A stretch of DNA of 18,088 bases from contig PLSJ01000383.1 in assembly GCA_003165115.1 (NCBI GenBank), positions 1-18,088 of the forward strand. Direction: 5' to 3'. Both the position numbers and the translations under genes were made by a program. The notes beneath the pieces are model-generated. The model was not told where the DNA came from. It ran no database searches and saw only the letters and a program-made list of their open reading frames with translations. This document shows, piece by piece, positions 13,734-18,088 of this stretch (the stretch's first letter is position 1; every line of letters starts with the position of its first letter). Source of the DNA: Syntrophaceae bacterium. Lineage in GTDB: Bacteria; Desulfobacterota; Syntrophorhabdia; Syntrophorhabdales; WCHB1-27.

Positions 13734-14975
13734 ATGAAGAAAACCCTCTTGTTCCTTATGGTGAGTATCGTTTGCCTCACGAGCACGTCACACGCCGCCG
13801 GGCCCCTCACCTGGCAGCAGGTAAAGGCGCGGTTCGTCGCCACCAACCCTACCCTGCTCGCGGGCCGCATGGGCATCGAAGAGTCCAAAGCGCAGGAGAT
13901 CACCGCTGCTTTGCGTCCCAACCCGAACTTCACGGCCGTCCTGGACCAGATCCAGCCCTACAAGTCGAGCGGGGCCTTCAGCGACTCCCTGCCCGCCGTC
14001 TCGGTAAGCTACCTGATCGAGAGGATGAACAAGAGGGGCCTGCGCCTGGAGAGCGCGCAGAAGGGGACGGCGATAGCCTCGTCCCAGCTTGCCGACCAGG
14101 AGAGGAGCCTCCTGTTCACCCTGCGGAGCGCCTTCATTCAGGTGCTCCAGCAGAAAGCGATCCTCGACCTCGCGCGGGAGAACCTCGTCTACTACGACCG
14201 CGTCCTCAACGTGAGCGCCGAGCGCTTCAGGACCGGGGACATCGCGAAGATCGACCTCGACCGCCTGCAATTGCAGCGCTTCCAGTTCGAATCGGACGCG
14301 CAGACCGCCGCCGTGAACCTGCGGACGGCGAAAATCCAGCTCCTCACGCTCCTCAACGACCGGACGCCTCTCGATGCCTTCGACGTGACGGGGCCCTTCG
14401 GCTTCTCTGAAGCGGTGCTGCCCGTCGAGGAGCTTCGCACCATGGCCCTCGATGCGAGACCCGACCTCAGGGCCGCGCTCCAGTCCATCGACCAGGCGAG
14501 GACCAATCAACAGCTCGCCGAGGCAAACGCCTCCACCGACCCGACGGTCGGCATCGATTTCGGGCGCAACCCCCCGATCCAGAGCTACATGGGCCTCTCC
14601 ATCAGCTTCCCCTTGCGCATCTTCGACAGGAACCAGGGGGAGAGGCTCCGCACCAAGTTCGACATCACCCGCAACGAGCGGGTGCGTGACGCCCTCGTCA
14701 GCCAGGCTTACGGCGACGTGGACTCCGCCTACGCGACCCTGACGAGCACGCTCGTCCTCCTGAAGCCCTACAAGGAGCAATACCTTCGGCAAGCGGTGAC
14801 CGTCCGCGATACGATGACCTTCTCCTATCAGCGCGGCGGGGCATCCCTGCTCGATTTCCTCGGAGCGCAGCGCGACTACCGGAGCGTGCAGCTCGGCTAC
14901 CTGAACCTGGTCGGTTCCTATTTATCCGCCGCGGCCCAAGTGAACCTCGCCGTCGGTCGGGAGGTTATTGAATGA
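13734..14975 (+). CDS. Outer-membrane efflux protein, TolC/CzcC family
   Basis: This 413-residue protein is the outer-membrane channel of a tripartite metal efflux system, with a signal peptide (MKKTLLFLMVSIVCLTSTSHA, cleaved near residue 21). It contains the duplicated OEP (TolC-like) coiled-coil repeats. The first half includes LTWQQVKARFVATNPTLL and a long helical region with ALRPNP, while the second half starts around LRTMALDARPDLRAALQSIDQARTN. Motifs such as VSAERFRTGDIAKIDLDRLQLQRFQFESD are typical of CzcC/CusC-type channels. ATG at 13734 is preferred: GAGGAG lies six nt upstream and it gives a compact n-region. An in-frame GTG at 13710 and ATG at 13728 also exist. Its stop overlaps the start of the adaptor gene (ATGA). 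Substrate specificity is set by the pump, not by this channel. Confidence 0.92.
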   Translation: MKKTLLFLMVSIVCLTSTSHAAGPLTWQQVKARFVATNPTLLAGRMGIEESKAQEITAALRPNPNFTAVLDQIQPYKSSGAFSDSLPAVSVSYLIERMNKRGLRLESAQKGTAIASSQLADQERSLLFTLRSAFIQVLQQKAILDLARENLVYYDRVLNVSAERFRTGDIAKIDLDRLQLQRFQFESDAQTAAVNLRTAKIQLLTLLNDRTPLDAFDVTGPFGFSEAVLPVEELRTMALDARPDLRAALQSIDQARTNQQLAEANASTDPTVGIDFGRNPPIQSYMGLSISFPLRIFDRNQGERLRTKFDITRNERVRDALVSQAYGDVDSAYATLTSTLVLLKPYKEQYLRQAVTVRDTMTFSYQRGGASLLDFLGAQRDYRSVQLGYLNLVGSYLSAAAQVNLAVGREVIE

Positions 14976-16096
14976 AACGCCTGATACTCTTTGCCCTTAT
15001 TATTCTCCCCCTCCTCGTGGGGTGCGGCCGGAAAGTCGAGGCGGACCCTGCGGGACCGTCGTCCGACCCAGTGGAACATGAGCAGGACTCCGGCGTCTTC
15101 AAGGTGGCCCACCCCGAACAGTTCTCCCTGGTGGCGGCCACCGAGCACAGGGCGGCGCCCGAGCTGACCGTGACCGGGGTGGTGAGTCCCGACGTGTCGC
15201 GCTCCGTGCCCGCCATTTCTCTCGCCTCGGGCCGGGTGGTGGAGATCAGGGCCCGCCTGGGCGATACGGTGAAGAAGGGTCAGCTCCTCCTGAAGGTGAG
15301 AAGCTCCGACATCTCCGGGGCCTTCTCCGACTACCGGCAGGCGCTCGCCGACGAGGCCCTGGCGAAGGCGCAGCTGGAGCGCGCGGGTGTGCTCTTCGAG
15401 AAGGGGGCTATCGCGAAGAAGGACCTGGAAGTGGCGGTCGACCTGGAAACGAAGGCCGCGGTCACCCGCGAGGCGACGGTCGAGAAGCTCAGGGTCCTGG
15501 GCGTGACGGACCTTAAGAATCACCCTAACGGGATCGTCGACGTCTATGCCCCCATATCGGGCGTCATCATCGAGCAGAACGTGACCGCCGGCGCGGGCGT
15601 CAAGACACTCGACAACTCACCGAACCTTTTCACCATCGCCAACCTCGACTCCGTGTGGATCATGTGCGACGTGTACGAGAACGATTTCCCCTTTGTCCGC
15701 CTCGGCGAGTATGCCGACGTCCGCCTGAACGCCTATCCCGGCACGGTGTTCAAGGGCTGCATCAGCAACATCGCACCGATCCTCGACCCCACCATCCGCA
15801 CCGCGAAGGTCCGGCTCGAAATGCAGAACCCGGGGCTCATGCGCATCGGTATGTTCGCGACCGCCACGTTCCATGGACAGCAGGAGGAAGTGCATGCGGT
15901 GGTCCCGGCGAGCGCGATCCTCCACCTCCATGACCGCGACTGGGTTTATGTGCCCGCTCAGGGCACCGAGTTCCGGCGCATCGAGGTGAAAGGCGGCAGG
16001 ATGCTCCCCGGCGCCGCGCAGGAAGTGACGGGGATCGCACCGGGGCAGAAAGTGGTGGCGAACGCTTTAGCCTTTCAGGCCACGGCGGAGCAATAG
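14972..16096 (+). CDS. RND efflux periplasmic adaptor (membrane fusion) lipoprotein, CzcB/CusB-like
   Basis: This 374-residue adaptor links the inner-membrane pump to the outer-membrane channel. It begins with a lipoprotein signal, lipobox LVGC with C18, so it is tethered to the membrane by lipid. It has the typical MFP order: a biotinyl-lipoyl-like half (SGRVVEIRARLGDTVKKGQLLLKV), a helical hairpin (about residues 110-160), and a second lipoyl half with VYAPISGVIIEQNVTAGAGV. A beta-barrel follows (VWIMCDVYENDFPFVRLGEYADVRLNAYPG), then the membrane-proximal domain. The motifs match heavy-metal CzcB-type adaptors. No Met-rich N-terminal cluster as in CusB is seen, which argues against a dedicated Cu/Ag adaptor. 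The gene overlaps the channel gene by 4 nt and ends 2 nt before the pump gene. Confidence 0.92.
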   Translation: MKRLILFALIILPLLVGCGRKVEADPAGPSSDPVEHEQDSGVFKVAHPEQFSLVAATEHRAAPELTVTGVVSPDVSRSVPAISLASGRVVEIRARLGDTVKKGQLLLKVRSSDISGAFSDYRQALADEALAKAQLERAGVLFEKGAIAKKDLEVAVDLETKAAVTREATVEKLRVLGVTDLKNHPNGIVDVYAPISGVIIEQNVTAGAGVKTLDNSPNLFTIANLDSVWIMCDVYENDFPFVRLGEYADVRLNAYPGTVFKGCISNIAPILDPTIRTAKVRLEMQNPGLMRIGMFATATFHGQQEEVHAVVPASAILHLHDRDWVYVPAQGTEFRRIEVKGGRMLPGAAQEVTGIAPGQKVVANALAFQATAEQ

Positions 16097-16098
16097 AG

Positions 16099-18088
16099 AT
16101 GATACGCGCCGTTGTCGATTTTGCCCTGAACAGGCGCATTGTGGTGCTGGTCTTTGCCCTGCTGCTCTTCGGCTGCGGCATCATGGCCTTCCGTCATCTC
16201 CCGGTCGAGGCATATCCCGACGTCGCGAACAACTATGCGTGGGTCATCACGCAGTGGCCCGGCCGGGCCGCGGAGGAAATCGAGCAACAGGTCACCATCC
16301 CCGTCGAGACGGCAATGAACGGCATCCCCCAACTGACGCACTTGCGGTCGGTATCGCTTGCCGGCCTGTCCGTCGTCATACTCATTTTCGACGACAACTC
16401 GGATAACGGGTGGAACCGGCAGAAGGTGCTGGAGCGCATCTCCATGGTAACCCTTCCGGGCAACCTGCAACCCAACATCGGCCCCGACTTCAGCCCGGTG
16501 GGCCAGATATACTTTTACACCTTGAGGAGCACCAATCCGCGCTACGACGCCATGGACCTGAAATCCCTGCAGGATTGGGTGCTCGTGAAGCAGTTCAAGA
16601 CGGTGCCGAACGTCGTCGACGTGTCGAGCTTCGGTGGCCCCACGCGGGAGTACCAGGTGCGCGTCGACCCGGCAAAGCTCGTCTCCTACGGCCTCTCCAT
16701 AGGCCAGGTGGAGCAGCAACTGGTCAACAATAATGTGAACGCGGGCGGGAGCTTTATCGAGGCCGGCATGCAGCAGATCAACGTGCGGGCCGTCGGGTTG
16801 ATCCGCAATGTCCGGGATATCGAAGAGACGGTCATCGCCACGAAGAACGGCACGCCCGTGCGCATCAAGGACATCGCCACGGTCTCTCAGGGGCCAAAGA
16901 TACGCCTGGGGCAGTTCGGCAGGGCCATCCACCGCGAGGACAATCGGATCGTCGACAACGGCGATGTCGTCTCGGGCATCGTCCTGATGCGGAAAAGCGC
17001 CGATTTCGACGGGACCCTCGAAGGCGTCCACAAGAAGGTCGAGGAGCTGAACAGCCGCATCCTGCCCACGGGCGTGAAGGTCGTCCCTTTCAACGACAGA
17101 TCCGACCTCGTCCACCACACGACGCATACGGTCCTCCACAACCTCGCCGAAGGCCTCATCCTCGTCACGATCGTGCTCCTCTTCTTTCTCGGGAATATCC
17201 GGGGCGCCCTGATCGTGGCGCTGACCATCCCCTTCTCGCTCCTCTTTGCGTCGATCTGCCTCGACCTCAGACATATCCCGGCGAACCTGCTGTCGCTGGG
17301 CGCCCTCGACTTCGGCATGGTGGTCGACGGGACCGTCGTCATGGTGGAGAACATCATCCGCCACCTGGGCCACAAGGACCCGGCAACGTCCGTGAAAGAC
17401 AGGATAAGGGCGGCCTCCCACGAGGTGCAGAGACCTGTTTTCTACGCCATCGCCATTATCATCAGCGGCTACCTGCCCATATTTACCCTCCAGCGCGTGG
17501 AGGGACGCCTGTTCAAGCCCATGGCCTGGACCGTGGGGTTCGCGCTGCTGGGCGCCATGGTCTTCTCCATCACTATCGCACCGGTCCTGGTCAGCTTCCT
17601 CTTCAGGAAAGAGACACCCGAGTGGCATAACCCCGTGGTCGTCTGGCTGACGAAACGTTACCGGAAGGGTCTGACCTGGTCTGTCCATCATCGCGCGGTG
17701 ATGGTCGGAATCGCGGTGCTTGCCCTGGGCGGCAGTATTTGCCTGGGAATGAGCGGCCTGATCGGGTCGGAGTTCCTGCCCCATCTGGACGAGGGGGCCA
17801 TCTGGGTGCGCGGGACGCTGGCGCCGAGCACGGGGCCGACAGAGGGCATCAGGGTCGCGAACCAGGCCCGGGTGGTGCTCGCCTCGTTCCCCGAGGTGAC
17901 GATTACGACCAGCCAGGTGGGACGACCGGATGACGGGCTGGACACCACGGGATTTTTCAATACGGAATATTGCGTGGCCCTCAAGACCAGGGACCGATGG
18001 CGTCCGGTCTTCCATCAGGACAAGGAGGAGTTGATCGGTGCCATGAGCCGCGAGCTGAGGAATATCCCCGGCGTGATCTGGAACTTCT
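16099..18088 (+). CDS. Heavy-metal RND efflux pump, CzcA-like (3' end beyond the window)
   Basis: This inner-membrane proton-driven pump (HME-RND family) exports metal ions through the adaptor and channel. Residues 1-663 of an expected approximately 1040 are present. The frame is open to the window end, so the gene continues. Visible features are TM1 (about residues 13-31) followed by LPVEAYPDVAN, the N-terminal porter half, a TM bundle from about 345 to 530, and another TM at about 533-553 (start of the second half). The family's intramembrane motif is D404-F-G-M-V-V-D410-G-T-V-V-M-V-E417-N. The corresponding Asp, Asp and Glu (D402, D408, E415 in CzcA) carry protons. DFG...VDG...VEN is typical of divalent-cation HME pumps rather than the Cu/Ag type (usually VDAAIVMIEN). 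ATG at 16099 has GGAG at 16087-16090 upstream. Confidence 0.92.
   Translation, partial: MIRAVVDFALNRRIVVLVFALLLFGCGIMAFRHLPVEAYPDVANNYAWVITQWPGRAAEEIEQQVTIPVETAMNGIPQLTHLRSVSLAGLSVVILIFDDNSDNGWNRQKVLERISMVTLPGNLQPNIGPDFSPVGQIYFYTLRSTNPRYDAMDLKSLQDWVLVKQFKTVPNVVDVSSFGGPTREYQVRVDPAKLVSYGLSIGQVEQQLVNNNVNAGGSFIEAGMQQINVRAVGLIRNVRDIEETVIATKNGTPVRIKDIATVSQGPKIRLGQFGRAIHREDNRIVDNGDVVSGIVLMRKSADFDGTLEGVHKKVEELNSRILPTGVKVVPFNDRSDLVHHTTHTVLHNLAEGLILVTIVLLFFLGNIRGALIVALTIPFSLLFASICLDLRHIPANLLSLGALDFGMVVDGTVVMVENIIRHLGHKDPATSVKDRIRAASHEVQRPVFYAIAIIISGYLPIFTLQRVEGRLFKPMAWTVGFALLGAMVFSITIAPVLVSFLFRKETPEWHNPVVVWLTKRYRKGLTWSVHHRAVMVGIAVLALGGSICLGMSGLIGSEFLPHLDEGAIWVRGTLAPSTGPTEGIRVANQARVVLASFPEVTITTSQVGRPDDGLDTTGFFNTEYCVALKTRDRWRPVFHQDKEELIGAMSRELRNIPGVIWNF

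Noticed and set aside
13788..14792. 334-residue minus-strand open frame opposite the outer-membrane channel
   Set aside because: It is antisense to the TolC-like gene, with Gly/Val/Glu-rich composition typical of a shadow frame.
16075..18015. 646-residue open frame on the minus strand opposite the RND pump
   Set aside because: It is His/Asp/Arg-rich low-complexity sequence with no recognisable motif, and it is exactly antisense to the well-conserved CzcA-like pump. Long antisense frames are expected in GC-rich genes with strong third-position bias.

Overview
The window reads as chromosomal DNA of a moderately GC-rich, Gram-negative, probably strictly anaerobic bacterium. The Gram-negative assignment rests on a lipid A type acyltransferase, an outer-membrane efflux channel and a tripartite RND system. 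Anaerobiosis is suggested by the ergothioneine locus, which uses a metallopterin enzyme rather than an O2-dependent one. The gene order miaB - bifunctional nuclease and cmk - ispH - rpsA, and the protein flavour, recall Desulfobacterota (former Deltaproteobacteria, e.g. Syntrophorhabdus-like). That placement is an inference and was not tested by search.

Region 1 (1-6359, + strand) is a compact housekeeping operon: the 3' part of miaB, a DUF151 bifunctional nuclease, a PHP-domain phosphatase, hisC, cmk, ispH, rpsA (ribosomal protein S1) and a 57-residue Trm112-like zinc-ribbon protein. Several junctions are 4-nt ATGA/GTGA overlaps, so translation is probably coupled. The PHP protein next to hisC is a good candidate for the histidinol-phosphatase step that follows HisC. 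Region 2 (6435-8180, + strand) holds an LpxL/HtrB-family acyltransferase and a fumarylacetoacetate-hydrolase-family enzyme.

Region 3 (8197-12674, - strand) is the highlight: a two-gene operon, egtD then a 1130-residue fusion. The fusion joins an N-terminal [4Fe-4S]/molybdopterin (DMSO-reductase/acetylene-hydratase-like) module to a C-terminal NifS-type cysteine desulfurase. EgtD makes trimethylhistidine (hercynine). The fusion has the architecture I know for the metallopterin-dependent ergothioneine synthase (MES) described from Caldithrix abyssi, which moves sulfur from cysteine onto hercynine without O2. The two genes overlap by ATGA and together would form a complete histidine-to-ergothioneine pathway. 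Two residues near the FeS cluster differ from acetylene hydratase and from most of the family.

Region 4 (12675-18088, mostly + strand) begins with a 278-nt divergent intergenic region carrying several inverted repeats and a plausible sigma-70 promoter. It is followed by two small exported proteins, one unrecognised and one Gly/His-rich, and then a CzcCBA-type heavy-metal RND efflux operon: outer-membrane channel, lipoprotein adaptor and pump. The pump gene runs off the window end. The DFG...VDG...VEN motif of the pump points to divalent metal export. No tRNA, rRNA, CRISPR array, IS element or phage feature was seen.
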